Positions 33,846 to 42,620 are shown, counted from the stretch's first letter. The stretch is DNA of 64,000 nucleotides from Syntrophopropionicum propionicicum_A (GCF_048984525.1 NZ_JBMGJC010000005.1:124001-188000), one strand, 5' to 3'. Notes: a model not told the origin generated them from the sequence alone. Translations and numbers: made by a program.

Positions 33846-34685
33846 ATGAAAAGCAAATATAAAATCGGCGTTTGCCAGATGCAGGTCGTTAAAAGCAAGG
33901 AAAAGAACATTGCCAGAGCCCGTTCCATGATCAAAGAGGCGGCGTCCGCCGGATGCAGGCTCGTGGTCCTGCCGGAGATGTTCAACTGCCCTTACAACAG
34001 CAGCCTTTTTCCGGAGTATGCGGAAAGCCACCTGGAAGGGAGCACGCTGAAAATGCTTTCGGCGGCAGCGGCAGAAGAAAACGTATACCTGGTCGGCGGC
34101 TCCATACCGGAACGCGATGGGACCACTGTCTATAACACCAGCTTTGTTTTTGGCCCCGGTGGCGAAATGCTGGCAAAACATCAAAAAATTCATCTTTTCG
34201 ACGTGGACCTGCCGGACGGCCTTTCTTTTCATGAATCAAAGACGCTCGGGGCCGGTAAAAAGATTACAGTCGTTGAAACAAATCTCTGCACCCTGGGTGT
34301 GGCTGTATGCTACGACATCCGCTTTCCCGAGCTGGTCCGGTTAATGGCGCTGATGGGCGCTGAAGCAGTAATTCTCCCCGCCGCCTTCAACATGAACACC
34401 GGCCCCGCCCACTGGGAACTGCTGCTGAGGACACGCGCGGTAGACAACCAGGTCTTTCTTGTCGGCGCTTCTTCAGCCAGGGATACCGGAGCATCTTATG
34501 TGAGTTACGGCCACTCCGTTATCGTAGACCCCTGGGGCCGAATAATCGCCCAGGCTGACGAAAAGGAAACGATCCTGTACGGGGAGATAGACCTTCAGCT
34601 TTTAAACGAAACAAGAGCGGCGCTGCCCCTTTTAAAACACATGAGGCTGGATCTTTACGAGCTGAAAAGGCTCGATGACCGCTGA
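33846..34685 (+). CDS. Nitrilase-superfamily amidase (omega-amidase/Nit2-like)
   Basis: A carbon-nitrogen hydrolase of 279 residues with the Glu-Lys-Cys triad: E in VVLPEMFNCPY, K in HQKIHLFDVDLPDG, C in GVAVCYDIRFPELVRLMALM. The closest described activity is omega-amidase (hydrolysis of 2-oxoglutaramate/2-oxosuccinamate), but other N-carbamoyl or amide substrates are possible. ATG 33846 is chosen for GGCGGGAG five bases upstream. Cytosolic; single gene. Confidence 0.9.
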   Translation: MKSKYKIGVCQMQVVKSKEKNIARARSMIKEAASAGCRLVVLPEMFNCPYNSSLFPEYAESHLEGSTLKMLSAAAAEENVYLVGGSIPERDGTTVYNTSFVFGPGGEMLAKHQKIHLFDVDLPDGLSFHESKTLGAGKKITVVETNLCTLGVAVCYDIRFPELVRLMALMGAEAVILPAAFNMNTGPAHWELLLRTRAVDNQVFLVGASSARDTGASYVSYGHSVIVDPWGRIIAQADEKETILYGEIDLQLLNETRAALPLLKHMRLDLYELKRLDDR

Positions 34686-34707
34686 CAATTCCTCTCAAAG
34701 ACAAACG

Positions 34708-34734
34708 AAACCCCCTGCTTGTCCAGGGGGTTTT
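34708..34734. terminator. Terminator between convergent amidase and NifU-like genes
   Basis: AAACCCCCTGC, loop TTGT, then a CCAGGGGG-TTTT arm. It works on the plus strand and, with AAAACCCCCTGG on the minus, can also end the minus-strand NifU-like transcript. Confidence 0.88.
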
Positions 34735-34737
34735 CAA

Positions 34738-34959
34738 CTAAACCGATATAACTTGTTTAACTTCCGGGACTTCCTGCTTGAGCACCCGCTCAATACCCTG
34801 CTTGAGGGTTATTTTAGCGCCGGGTCAGCCACCGCAGGCCCCTTTAAGGCGAACTTTAACCAAACCGTTTTCGTCAACATCAACAAGCTCTACATCGCCG
34901 CCGTCTCTTTGAAGAAAAGGGCGCACTTTTCCAAGCGCCGCTGCAACTTTTTCTTTCAC
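34738..34959 (-). CDS. NifU C-terminal domain protein with in-frame TGA (candidate selenoprotein)
   Basis: Reading through a TGA at codon 45 (34825-34827) gives a 73-residue protein collinear with its neighbour at 35211-35432. It starts GTG with GGGAGG ten bases upstream, and contains KVRPFLQRDGGDVELVDV and VKVRLKGACGG, then TGA, then PGAKITLKQGIERVLKQEVP. The neighbour has CSGC where this has CGG-TGA, so the stop replaces the second Cys of CxxC that binds Fe-S in Nfu proteins. A 5-bp hairpin (ACCCT-CAAGC-AGGGT) begins 15 bases after the TGA. Selenocysteine insertion is likely; nonsense mutation is the alternative. Confidence 0.75.
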
Positions 34960-35142
34960 TGGTATTTGACCTCCCTTCAGCTATAATTATTATGACTGCT
35001 CATAACCGTAAGTATGTGTTATTCAAGCTTCACAGTTTAAACCTATTTTACCTGTTATAAAGTAGTATTACAATAATTTATCTTATAATTAACAGCAAAA
35101 ATATAAAAATATATTATTGCCAAATATTTATAATATTGCACA

Positions 35143-35187
35143 TAAAAAAGCCCTCACCTCTTAAGCCCATTAGAAGTGAGGGGTTTT
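35143..35187 (-). terminator. Terminator after the second NifU-like gene
   Basis: On the minus strand CCCTCACTTCT, ten-base loop, AGAGGTGAGGG, CTTTTTT. It separates the two NifU-like genes, so the copy with TGA must have its own promoter. Confidence 0.85.
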
Positions 35188-35210
35188 TACACTAATTTAA
35201 TTTTCGAAAA

Positions 35211-35432
35211 CTAAACAGCAACTACTTCCTTGACTTCCGGGATCTCCTGTTTGAGCATTCTCTCGACGCCCTGTTTCAAAGTAATTTTCGCGCCCGGGCA
35301 CCCGCTGCAGGCGCCTTTCAGGCGGACTTTAACCACTCCGCTGTCACTGACATCAACCAGCTCGACATCACCGCCGTCACGCTGGAGAAATGGCCGGACT
35401 TTACCCAGTACTTCCTCGACCTTTTCCTTCAC
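35211..35432 (-). CDS. NifU C-terminal (Nfu) domain Fe-S scaffold protein
   Basis: A 73-residue single-domain Nfu protein that carries or delivers 4Fe-4S clusters as a dimer through CxxC. Visible are RPFLQRDGGDVELVDVSDSG and GACSGCPGAKITLKQGVERM, giving C42 and C45. Start is preceded by GAGGAGG. It is about 70% identical by eye to the TGA-containing copy. Confidence 0.95.
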   Translation of the reverse strand: MKEKVEEVLGKVRPFLQRDGGDVELVDVSDSGVVKVRLKGACSGCPGAKITLKQGVERMLKQEIPEVKEVVAV

Positions 35433-35659
35433 AGGTTTTACCTCCTCTCAAAACACTATAGAAACAATAGATCCACTTCAAAGTTAAGCTTATTCTAGCT
35501 ATTTTGACCGTCATACACAAGGGATTTTTATGTTAAAAATACAGATTATTTATCGAAAATTTTTATCCTAAACCTGCTTTTAAAAAGTATATTATATGGC
35601 TGTTAATAGAGTTACCATAAAGGTTAGCTGTTAAACGCCTGCCGGTCGGGTCATCCATA

Positions 35660-35688
35660 TTGACTTAAGTATACCCTTCTGTTAGAAT
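35660..35688 (+). promoter_or_regulatory. Promoter of tRNA-Leu
   Basis: TTGACT, 17 bases, TAGAAT, with the first tRNA base 23 bases beyond the -10. Confidence 0.75.
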
Positions 35689-35711
35689 AAGTGTTGCTTA
35701 TAAAAACAACT

Positions 35712-35799
<88 letters not shown>

Positions 35800-35857
35800 C
35801 TTTATTATCAAGGGTTTCAGGTTTGGGTTTAATTACCAGAAGGGTACTTAAACGCCT

Positions 35858-35946
35858 AATCCGTTGCGCTTGAATTAACTACAACGGATTCCTCCTCTAC
35901 TACTCTGTTAGGAAAATAAGGAGTAGCGAAGGAGGATTTTTTATTT
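35858..35946 (+). terminator. Two hairpins after tRNA-Leu
   Basis: First, AATCCGTTG and CAACGGATT (9 bp, 15-base loop); second, CCTCC-TCTACTACTC and GAGTAGCGAAGGAGG with a mismatch, followed by ATTTTTTATTT. The second is a likely terminator of the tRNA. Confidence 0.65.
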
Positions 35947-36036
35947 ATGTCCAGAGAGAAAGTCTCTAAATAAAATCATCTAAACCTTGTATCAAATCTG
36001 TAAATAAGAGGCTGGTTAAGCGTCATCTGTTGTGTA

Positions 36037-37122
36037 TTATGCAGTTTCTTTAAACCTGATAAAAAAGGTAGTTCCTTCCGATCCAGTCTCAATGTCTATT
36101 TTTGCGTTATGTCTAGATGCAATGCTGTAGCATACAGCCAACCCCAGGCCAGTTCCAGTATCCTTAGTAGTTAAAAAGGGAGTGCCTATCAATGTAAGAA
36201 CGTCAGAATCTATTCCTTTACCGTTATCCTGTACCGATAAAACCACTGCATTTTCATCCGAATATGTTCGTATTATTATAGTCCCTCCTGGGGACATTGC
36301 TTCTAGTCCGTTACGAACAATATTAAGGATTAACTGTTTAATCTCATTTTTGTCAATCTTAATATGTGGAATCTCACCAAGTTCCAATCTAATATCCTTA
36401 TCCTGTTTCATGGCATCTGCCTGAAGCATAGGAAAAATAGTCCTGATTTTCTTGTTTAGGCTTTGTATTTTTAATTCAACAGCCTTATTTTTTGCAAGAT
36501 TTAGAAACTCCGTGATAATCAAGTTAACTCTGTCCAGTTCTTCTATCATTAAATCCAGATGATCCTTATCCTGATTATACCGTTCTTTTTCTTTAAATAA
36601 CTGTAGGAATCCTTTAACGGTGGTCATCGGGTTCCTGATTTCATGGCCGATACCGGCTGCCAATTGTCCTACAAGGTCTAGTTGATCCAAACGCAAGAAT
36701 TTGTTTTTGAAATTCGCTATATTTTCATTCGCTTCATGAAGTAAGTCTTCAGAAATTTTTAATGCATCTTCTGCCTTTTTACGCAATTCCTCAGAAAGTC
36801 TTATTAAATTCTCATCGTGTTTTTTACTCTTAATCCTTCGTTCTTCAGATAGTATTAATGCTTGGTTAGTATGTTTATATAGTTCATTAGACAACCTAAG
36901 AGCTTCTTCTGAACTATTATGCTCAGAGATTCTTCTGTTTTCAGATACAGTCAATGCCTCTTCCGAACATCTAAAAAGTATATCAGTATTTATTAACGCT
37001 TCTTCAGCCTGATCTAGGATTGATTTTTGTATTTCAAAGTCAGTAAGTGTTTTATCTAACTGGTTACGCAATAATACCAACTGTTCTTTTAGTTGATGAT
37101 TTGTCATTTCTTCATAAACCAT
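36037..37122 (-). CDS. Cytosolic sensor histidine kinase
   Basis: The 361-residue protein has no membrane segment. Residues 1-140 are a coiled coil made of repeats resembling SEEALxLSExxR. The HisKA domain carries the phosphorylated His in LAAGIGHEIRNPMTTVKGFL. The ATPase domain shows N (ILNIVRNGLEAMSPGG), G1 (VQDNGKGID), F/G2 (TPFLTTKDTGTGLGLAVCYS). The kinase core is like sporulation-type kinases feeding Spo0F. No regulator gene adjoins, so it is an orphan. AT-rich compared with the surrounding genes. Confidence 0.9.
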   Translation of the reverse strand: MVYEEMTNHQLKEQLVLLRNQLDKTLTDFEIQKSILDQAEEALINTDILFRCSEEALTVSENRRISEHNSSEEALRLSNELYKHTNQALILSEERRIKSKKHDENLIRLSEELRKKAEDALKISEDLLHEANENIANFKNKFLRLDQLDLVGQLAAGIGHEIRNPMTTVKGFLQLFKEKERYNQDKDHLDLMIEELDRVNLIITEFLNLAKNKAVELKIQSLNKKIRTIFPMLQADAMKQDKDIRLELGEIPHIKIDKNEIKQLILNIVRNGLEAMSPGGTIIIRTYSDENAVVLSVQDNGKGIDSDVLTLIGTPFLTTKDTGTGLGLAVCYSIASRHNAKIDIETGSEGTTFFIRFKETA

Positions 37123-37330
37123 CCTTTACCCCCTATCCATATATTGGATATGAGGAAATAACTTTTCAGAGAAATTTATATAAGGTTAGACAATTATTGA
37201 AAATTCACCTTTAGTTATTTTGTCGAATCTTGATAGAATCAGGTGATTTCGTATTTATTTTTAATTAAACTTAAAGTACTTTTATATATACGTAGAACTT
37301 ATTACCCATTCAAAAAACCACAACCGTATT

Positions 37331-38356
37331 CTACTTTTTTGATTTAGTGAGTTCATTCCGGTCTTCCATTTGTGGAGGTTCTTCAAGCCAATTATGTTTA
37401 ATCATCAATTGCCCTCCTTTGGAGGCAAATTGATAAGTATCCATTGCAATTTCCATAAGTCTCTTAGGAAGGTCGCTACGAAGGCTTAAAGACGTACCTA
37501 TGGCATTGGCACCTAAGGCAAAACTTGACAACAAAGTTGAGCAGAACATCATCATTTTATCAGAGAATGGTGGTGCAGTTGAATCGGTTGCCCTTCCAGC
37601 CCATGTACTAGGAGCTTGTATATCGCTTTCCTGCATGATTTGAGTTATGTTTGATACTATTTTCTTAGCAAGTTCCTTGCCTTCAATGAAATAATCCCGT
37701 ACTTCGCTTTCCTTTGCACCTTGAGCAAATCCTGTCATGAGTTGTGTACCCATAACATTTGATTCTAAAGCATTATAAATATGTGCTATTTCTACAGTGT
37801 TCAAAGATCGCTTACTGCCGAACAGCTTTACACCCTTCATATAAGTTTTCTGCTCAATGAATTCTGCCTCTTTAGGCATGGACACATAGGGGGGTCTTGC
37901 CAATATACCTTTTTTGAGAAGAAAGCGATTACACTTATCATAAGTTTCCTTCGGTACGTCTGTACAGCGTTTATAGAAGTCAACTATATCACTTCTATAT
38001 GACATTCCTTGATGCAGTGCATTAAATCCCAGAGAAAGTTTCATCAGTAAACGCAGAAATAATATGTCAAAGTAGTTATCCCACAGAGGCGGAGCATCCT
38101 TGTGTACGTCATTAGATGTAAAAGCTATAGGTATTGCGGCTCCTTCATTTTTAAATATCTGTTCGATTTCATTGGAATATTTTATATTACTGTTGTAATA
38201 ATATGACATGATATCCTTTGCATCTTTATCGTTTTCCTTTTCAATAAAGTAATCCAGCATCCGCAATAGCAATTTATTTTTTAGATATGTCATCCACAAT
38301 GTACCCAGTTCACTTGATGTAATCGGTGTATTATTTGCCACAGTTCTGTCCTCCAA
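37331..38356 (-). CDS. DUF3231 family protein
   Basis: The 341-residue protein has two repeats of a helical bundle: PITSSELGTLWMTYLKNKLL near the N-terminus and SALESNV-type helices (NALESNVMGTQLMTGFAQGA) in the second half, each with a DVxxPxxW-like part (DVHKDAPPLWDNYFDILFLR; IQAPSTWAGRATDSTAPPF). This matches DUF3231, found in sporulating Bacillota and sometimes compared with ferritin-like bundles. Function is unknown. Confidence 0.85.
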   Translation of the reverse strand: MEDRTVANNTPITSSELGTLWMTYLKNKLLLRMLDYFIEKENDKDAKDIMSYYYNSNIKYSNEIEQIFKNEGAAIPIAFTSNDVHKDAPPLWDNYFDILFLRLLMKLSLGFNALHQGMSYRSDIVDFYKRCTDVPKETYDKCNRFLLKKGILARPPYVSMPKEAEFIEQKTYMKGVKLFGSKRSLNTVEIAHIYNALESNVMGTQLMTGFAQGAKESEVRDYFIEGKELAKKIVSNITQIMQESDIQAPSTWAGRATDSTAPPFSDKMMMFCSTLLSSFALGANAIGTSLSLRSDLPKRLMEIAMDTYQFASKGGQLMIKHNWLEEPPQMEDRNELTKSKK

Positions 38357-38435
38357 TTAGTCTTATCAATGGGTATATTTTTTTCTAAAATAGCGTTTTT
38401 ATTCATACTCTAAAATGAACCAGGAGCATAGAGGA

Positions 38436-38591
38436 ATGGGAGCTAAGGGGATTGCACCCCGCCACTTATTACAGAGGCTAGAATACTATGTCTACAAACA
38501 CAGGATAATTATGGAAGAACATCTTGATAGATATTATTGCCAGATTAGGTTGTCCATCATATTAACGGAAATAAACAAGATAATCTTTTAA
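38436..38591 (+). CDS. Small uncharacterised 51-residue protein
   Basis: ATG 38436 opens a 51-codon frame (MGAKGIAPRHLLQRLEYYVY, then KHRIIMEEHLDRYYCQIRLS, ending LTEINKIIF). AGGAG lies 13 bases ahead and GAGG directly ahead, and the stop is immediately followed by a terminator hairpin. Rich in Tyr/Ile/Arg with a helical look. I do not recognise it; it could also be chance in an AT-rich spacer. Confidence 0.4.
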   Translation: MGAKGIAPRHLLQRLEYYVYKHRIIMEEHLDRYYCQIRLSIILTEINKIIF

Positions 38592-38620
38592 AAAGCCGTT
38601 CCTTAAAAGGAGCGGCTTTT
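38591..38620. terminator. Bidirectional terminator at the 3' end of rarD
   Basis: AAAAGCCG-TTCC and GGA-GCGGCTTTT around a short A-rich loop. The stem overlaps the last codons of rarD and serves convergent transcripts. Confidence 0.75.
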
Positions 38621-39535
38621 GGGGGTTGATGCGGGTTTAATAAAGGACTTGGTGGTGGCCAGCGAAAAAACAATCAGGGCCGCCCAGATTAAAGAAAATG
38701 AAACCAGGTGGACCGCTGTAAATGATTCATTGTAAAGGAAAATTCCCAGAAGCAGTGAAATAGTCGGTGAAAGATACTGCAAAAACCCTACTGCGTACAA
38801 CGGCAGGCGGTTGGCGCCTCCCGCAAATAAAAGAAGCGGCGCGGCGGTTACAATTCCTGCTCCCACTGTCAATAAAGTAATAAGAGAAAAACCGAAACTA
38901 AAAACTAAAGTCCCGCTTTTATAAGCGTAGATTAAAAAGGCTAAAGCAAGCGGGGTAATGAGCATGGTCTCCATGGTGAGGCCGTTTATGGCGTCAAGGC
39001 AAACGATTTTTTTAAACAGCCCGTACATACCGAAACTGACTGCCAGTGCTAAGGACACCCAGGGTACGGACCCAAAGCTGACCGCCATGTTTAACACACC
39101 AACCAGGGCAAGCAGAAAGGATACTATTTGCCATAATGAAAGCCTTTCTTTCAAAAAGACAATCCCTAACAATACACTGACCAGGGGGTTGATATAATAC
39201 CCCAGGCTGGTTTCCACAATCCGCCCGTTGTTCACAGCCCAAATGTAAAGATACCAGTTAATACTGATGAGTACAGAAGCTGTAAACAATCCCGCCAATT
39301 GTTTTGGTCTAGCCATAACTCCGCGCAGTTCGCGTAAAAAACCCCTGAACCTGCCGGTAAAAGTTAAAACCAGCACCAAAAACAAAAAACACCATAGAAT
39401 CCGGTGGGCGATAATTTGGTCGGAAGGAACACTAATAATCGATTTCCAGTAAACCGGCAGGATGCCCCACAACAGAAAAGCCCCTGCGGCTGAAGCGGTC
39501 CCAATCACGTATTCATTTGTATTTTTCAGTTTCAA
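38603..39535 (-). CDS. rarD: EamA/RarD-type transporter
   Basis: A drug/metabolite-superfamily permease of 310 residues with ten predicted membrane helices. The RarD signature is at the N-terminus (GAFLLWGILPVYWKSIISVP, then DQIIAHRILWCFLF) and in LGYYINPLVSVLLGIVFLKE. Substrate unknown; the name comes from chloramphenicol sensitivity in other species. Confidence 0.9.
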   Translation of the reverse strand: MKLKNTNEYVIGTASAAGAFLLWGILPVYWKSIISVPSDQIIAHRILWCFLFLVLVLTFTGRFRGFLRELRGVMARPKQLAGLFTASVLISINWYLYIWAVNNGRIVETSLGYYINPLVSVLLGIVFLKERLSLWQIVSFLLALVGVLNMAVSFGSVPWVSLALAVSFGMYGLFKKIVCLDAINGLTMETMLITPLALAFLIYAYKSGTLVFSFGFSLITLLTVGAGIVTAAPLLLFAGGANRLPLYAVGFLQYLSPTISLLLGIFLYNESFTAVHLVSFSLIWAALIVFSLATTKSFIKPASTPKSRSF

Positions 39536-39731
39536 AATGCTACCTCAAATGCTGTTAAAATAAAATATATTCTATTATGAATTGCAAAATAATGCAATAA
39601 CGCAGCAGAATTGAAAGATCTCTTATGTTTTGATATAGGCTATAATTCTGTAAAACAAATTGACTTCCATAACACGGCATTGCTATAATTGCCCCAACGA
39701 AACACCAATAAATAAATGCGAGGCAAAGGTA

Positions 39732-41012
39732 ATGGAATCAGCCCGTGTAAATAATTTTACAATCATTGTTGAAAAGCAGTTCCCGAAAGATATCGTCAAG
39801 GCAAGTTTCCCCCTGCGGTATGGCAAGCACTCGGTGATAAAGACGCCGGAATACGAATTCCTGTTTAATTTAAACGGGGAAATCAAGTTCATCCGCGGCC
39901 TGAATTTAAAAAACTGGCCGCACCTGGCCGAACAGCTGAAACGTACTGACGGCAATGACTGGGTTTTTTATTCGGTCGGCGATGACAGCAGCGACAAGGG
40001 CGTTATCAACTGGATGGGCGAATACTACCTGCCCTGTTTGCCGTACCCGAGCAATTCAGTTTGGGAAATCAGTTATTTTTCAAACCCAAACGCAATGAGT
40101 GCCCTGGCGGCACTGTCCCAGCTGTACGCTAACCTTTTCGGAGTGCGAAGGGACGGGCTGTCTCCCACGGTAAGGGCTTTTATTGACCTCGTCGTTGATA
40201 ATGATGAAGGCGTTTTGCACGAAAAATCGAAGAAATTGTTTTCGATTATAGGCGGGCGGGTTTCAGTACTACCCCCGGATACTCGCCATGTCGACTATGA
40301 AGTCATACCGCTAATGATAGCGGACGGCTGCCTGTATCACTGCAAATTCTGCTGTGTCAAAACGGGAGAGCAATATAAGGTTCGTTCCAAGGAAGAAATA
40401 ATGGAACAGATTAAACAGTTGAAGGATTTTTACGGCCGCAACATTGAGAATTATAACGCTTTGTTTTTAGGAAATCACGACGCTCTAGCGGCTGGGGAAG
40501 AACTAATCTGCATGGCCGCCGCCGCATCCTTTGAGGCTTTCGGCTTTGATAATTCGGATTCGAGGGTTCCCAAACAGTTCATGTTCGGCAGCGTGGACTC
40601 CCTGCTCAAGTCAGGCAGCGGACTGTTCGAAAAACTTAACAGCCTGCCGTTTTACACATATATCAACATCGGGCTGGAGTCTGTCGACGCGCCGACCCTG
40701 TCATATATTCATAAACCAGTTGACACACCAAAGGTCCGAGATGCTTTCCAGAAGATGCTGGACATCAATTCTGCCTATGCCAATATTGAGATTACAGCAA
40801 ATTTCCTACTTGGAGAACCGCTTTCACCAGATCACTACCAGTCCCTGGCCAAACTCCTGCATGTTGTACCCACCGCTTCCCGCGGCAAAGGAGCTATTTA
40901 CTTGTCGCCTTTGATGGACAGCCCCAAAAAGCGCGAGCTGCTGCCAAAATTCCTTGAAATAAAGAAGCAGAGCCGGCTGCCTGTTTACATTTATTTAATC
41001 CAGCGGTTGTAA
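39732..41012 (+). CDS. Stand-alone radical SAM protein
   Basis: A radical SAM enzyme with CLYHCKFCC (CxxxCxxC, about residue 200 of 426) after a 190-residue N-terminal domain, and later radical SAM barrel strands (YNALFLGNHDALAAGEELIC; FYTYINIGLESVDAPTLSYI). The frame extends upstream to TTG 39660 and would add a Cys-rich segment (HCYNCPNETPINKCEAK); ATG 39732 is preferred for GCGAGG eight bases ahead, but the longer form cannot be excluded. No substrate gene adjoins. Function unknown. Confidence 0.82.
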   Translation: MESARVNNFTIIVEKQFPKDIVKASFPLRYGKHSVIKTPEYEFLFNLNGEIKFIRGLNLKNWPHLAEQLKRTDGNDWVFYSVGDDSSDKGVINWMGEYYLPCLPYPSNSVWEISYFSNPNAMSALAALSQLYANLFGVRRDGLSPTVRAFIDLVVDNDEGVLHEKSKKLFSIIGGRVSVLPPDTRHVDYEVIPLMIADGCLYHCKFCCVKTGEQYKVRSKEEIMEQIKQLKDFYGRNIENYNALFLGNHDALAAGEELICMAAAASFEAFGFDNSDSRVPKQFMFGSVDSLLKSGSGLFEKLNSLPFYTYINIGLESVDAPTLSYIHKPVDTPKVRDAFQKMLDINSAYANIEITANFLLGEPLSPDHYQSLAKLLHVVPTASRGKGAIYLSPLMDSPKKRELLPKFLEIKKQSRLPVYIYLIQRL

Positions 41013-41109
41013 AGGCCCCAGGGTCTTTTTTATGACTTATGTAATAGCTCAATACAAAACATATAACACGCAGGTTTTTGGGATAGACTATGAATAATAC
41101 ATTTTAGAT

Positions 41110-41139
41110 CGGCGGTTACAGTTAGTCGCCGAATTTTTT
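41110..41139 (+). terminator. Terminator-like hairpin before rnk
   Basis: CGGCG, 12-base loop, CGCCG, then AATTTTTTA. It may end the radical SAM transcript about 100 bases back. Confidence 0.5.
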
Positions 41140-41172
41140 AGTTGGATAATCTATGAAAGGCGGCTTTAGATA

Positions 41173-41586
41173 TTGTCAAGACAAATATTCATTACAGAAA
41201 AAGATAGGATAAGATTGCAGAAACTTATAAATGAGGCTAAAGAATTTCACCCGGGCAGCAAAGAATACTTGATTAACCTTGAACAGGAACTTAACCGGGC
41301 TCAATTAGTAGATTCAAAAAACATTCCACATGATGTGATTACCATGAATTCAAAGGTATTGTTAAAGGATTTGGACTCTGGGGAAGAAATGATTTACACG
41401 CTGGTTTACCCTCATGAGGCAAATTTACTGGAAAATAAAATTTCTGTTCTGGCCCCTGTGGGTACGGCAATCATAGGTTTACGCGAGAAAGATATCATCG
41501 ACTGGGAAATACCTGATGGCATAATCAAGCTGAAAGCAGAAAAGATCCTTTATCAACCGGAAGCAGCAGGTGATTTCAACCTGTAA
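41173..41586 (+). CDS. Rnk-like GreA/GreB-family protein
   Basis: The 137-residue protein has a short N-terminal helical part and the GreA/GreB C-terminal FKBP-like domain: VITMNSKVLLKDLDSGEEMI, YTLVYPHEANLLENKISVLA, PVGTAIIGLREKDIIDWEIP. The shortened coiled coil is like Rnk (regulator of nucleoside diphosphate kinase) rather than GreA. It starts at TTG with AAAGGCGG upstream. It may bind RNA polymerase; target effect is unknown. Confidence 0.85.
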   Translation: MSRQIFITEKDRIRLQKLINEAKEFHPGSKEYLINLEQELNRAQLVDSKNIPHDVITMNSKVLLKDLDSGEEMIYTLVYPHEANLLENKISVLAPVGTAIIGLREKDIIDWEIPDGIIKLKAEKILYQPEAAGDFNL

Positions 41587-41606
41587 ATCATGCGGGGGCG
41601 AAGGAA

Positions 41607-41678
41607 AGGGGACACACAGAACTCAGTTCGTAGCCGGGCTCTAGTTCCGGGGCGTGGATCAGGTTCTGAAATGTCCCC
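41607..41678. repeat. GGGGACA...TGTCCCC palindromic repeat (long core)
   Basis: GGGGACACACAG at the left and CTGAAATGTCCCC at the right with a 45-base core. GGAAAG precedes it, as at the other copies. It sits between convergent rnk and SDR genes. Confidence 0.65.
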
Positions 41679-41687
41679 AACCTACTG

Positions 41688-42557
41688 CTACTGTGCTTTT
41701 TTGAAAGACAAAGGCACCAGTGAAGGGTTTTTACCCTGCAGGATGTTCTCCATCCTCTCTTTCACCGTCTCGTTAAATTCAGGGTGCGTTAAGATATAAA
41801 ACTGATCTTCCTTTATAGCTGTAAAGACGAGGTCCGCCACCTGGTCGGGAGAGAGCACTTTAAAATTGTTCTTCTCGAGGTAATTCCACGCGCCTTCTTC
41901 AGCTTCCCGAGGCATCGGCTGCATATTTGCAGCAGCCTGGAACTCCGCCGGCAGATTTCGAGTGGCGCTTAGTATCCGTGTCCGGACAAACCCGGGGCAG
42001 AGGACAGATGTCTTTATTTTCGAGCCCCGCTCTCCCAGCGACCGGTAGAGGTTTTCCGACAGTGCCACTACCGCGTGCTTGGTCACGTGGTAGCTCGCGC
42101 CGGGGTGGTACGGCGTCAGCCCCGCGATGGAGGCTGTGTTGACGATATGGCATTCCGTGTCCTGGGCCAGCATGATCGGCACGAAAGTGCGGATGCCGTT
42201 GATGGCGCCCCAGATATTAACGCCTACGGCCCATTCCCAGGCCGGCAGGCTGCACTCCCAAATAGAGCCGTCCGCGGCCACCCCGGCGTTATTGCACAGG
42301 ATATGGACTGCGCCATAGGTATCGAGCGCCTTTTTGGCCAGGGCCTCGACCTGGTTCGCCTTAGAAACGTCGGTAATCATCGCTGACAAGGTACCGCCCA
42401 TCGATTTCAATTCATCTTCAGCCCGGCGCAGGGCGCTTTCTTCAACGTCGGCGATGACGATCCGCATACCCTCCCGGACGCAGCGCCTGGCTATGCCCAG
42501 CCCGATGCCGCTGGCGCCGCCCGTAATAACAGCGACTTTATCTTTAAACTCCTTCAT
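41688..42557 (-). CDS. Short-chain dehydrogenase/reductase
   Basis: A classical SDR of 289 residues with TGGASGIGLGIAR (cofactor), NNAGVAADGS, NTASIAGLTPYHPGASYHVTK (catalytic Ser, Tyr, Lys), and CPGFVRT. D in IVIADVEES suggests preference for NAD. The C-terminal tail is longer than usual. The TetR-type regulator upstream is co-oriented and may control it. Substrate unknown. Confidence 0.92.
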   Translation of the reverse strand: MKEFKDKVAVITGGASGIGLGIARRCVREGMRIVIADVEESALRRAEDELKSMGGTLSAMITDVSKANQVEALAKKALDTYGAVHILCNNAGVAADGSIWECSLPAWEWAVGVNIWGAINGIRTFVPIMLAQDTECHIVNTASIAGLTPYHPGASYHVTKHAVVALSENLYRSLGERGSKIKTSVLCPGFVRTRILSATRNLPAEFQAAANMQPMPREAEEGAWNYLEKNNFKVLSPDQVADLVFTAIKEDQFYILTHPEFNETVKERMENILQGKNPSLVPLSFKKAQ

Positions 42558-42620
42558 TTTTTACCCCTCCCCCATAATTTAAACCATATACAAATCTGGA
42601 CTGGCCCTGAACGAATACTT

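Noticed and set aside
34738..34959. Simple pseudogene explanation for the TGA-containing NifU-like copy
   Set aside because: Not excluded, but less likely: the sequence after the TGA is well conserved, the stop is TGA exactly at a Cys, and a hairpin follows that the neighbour lacks.
35800..35946. Phage or island attachment site at the tRNA-Leu 3' end
   Set aside because: No duplicated tRNA end and no integrase in the following genes.
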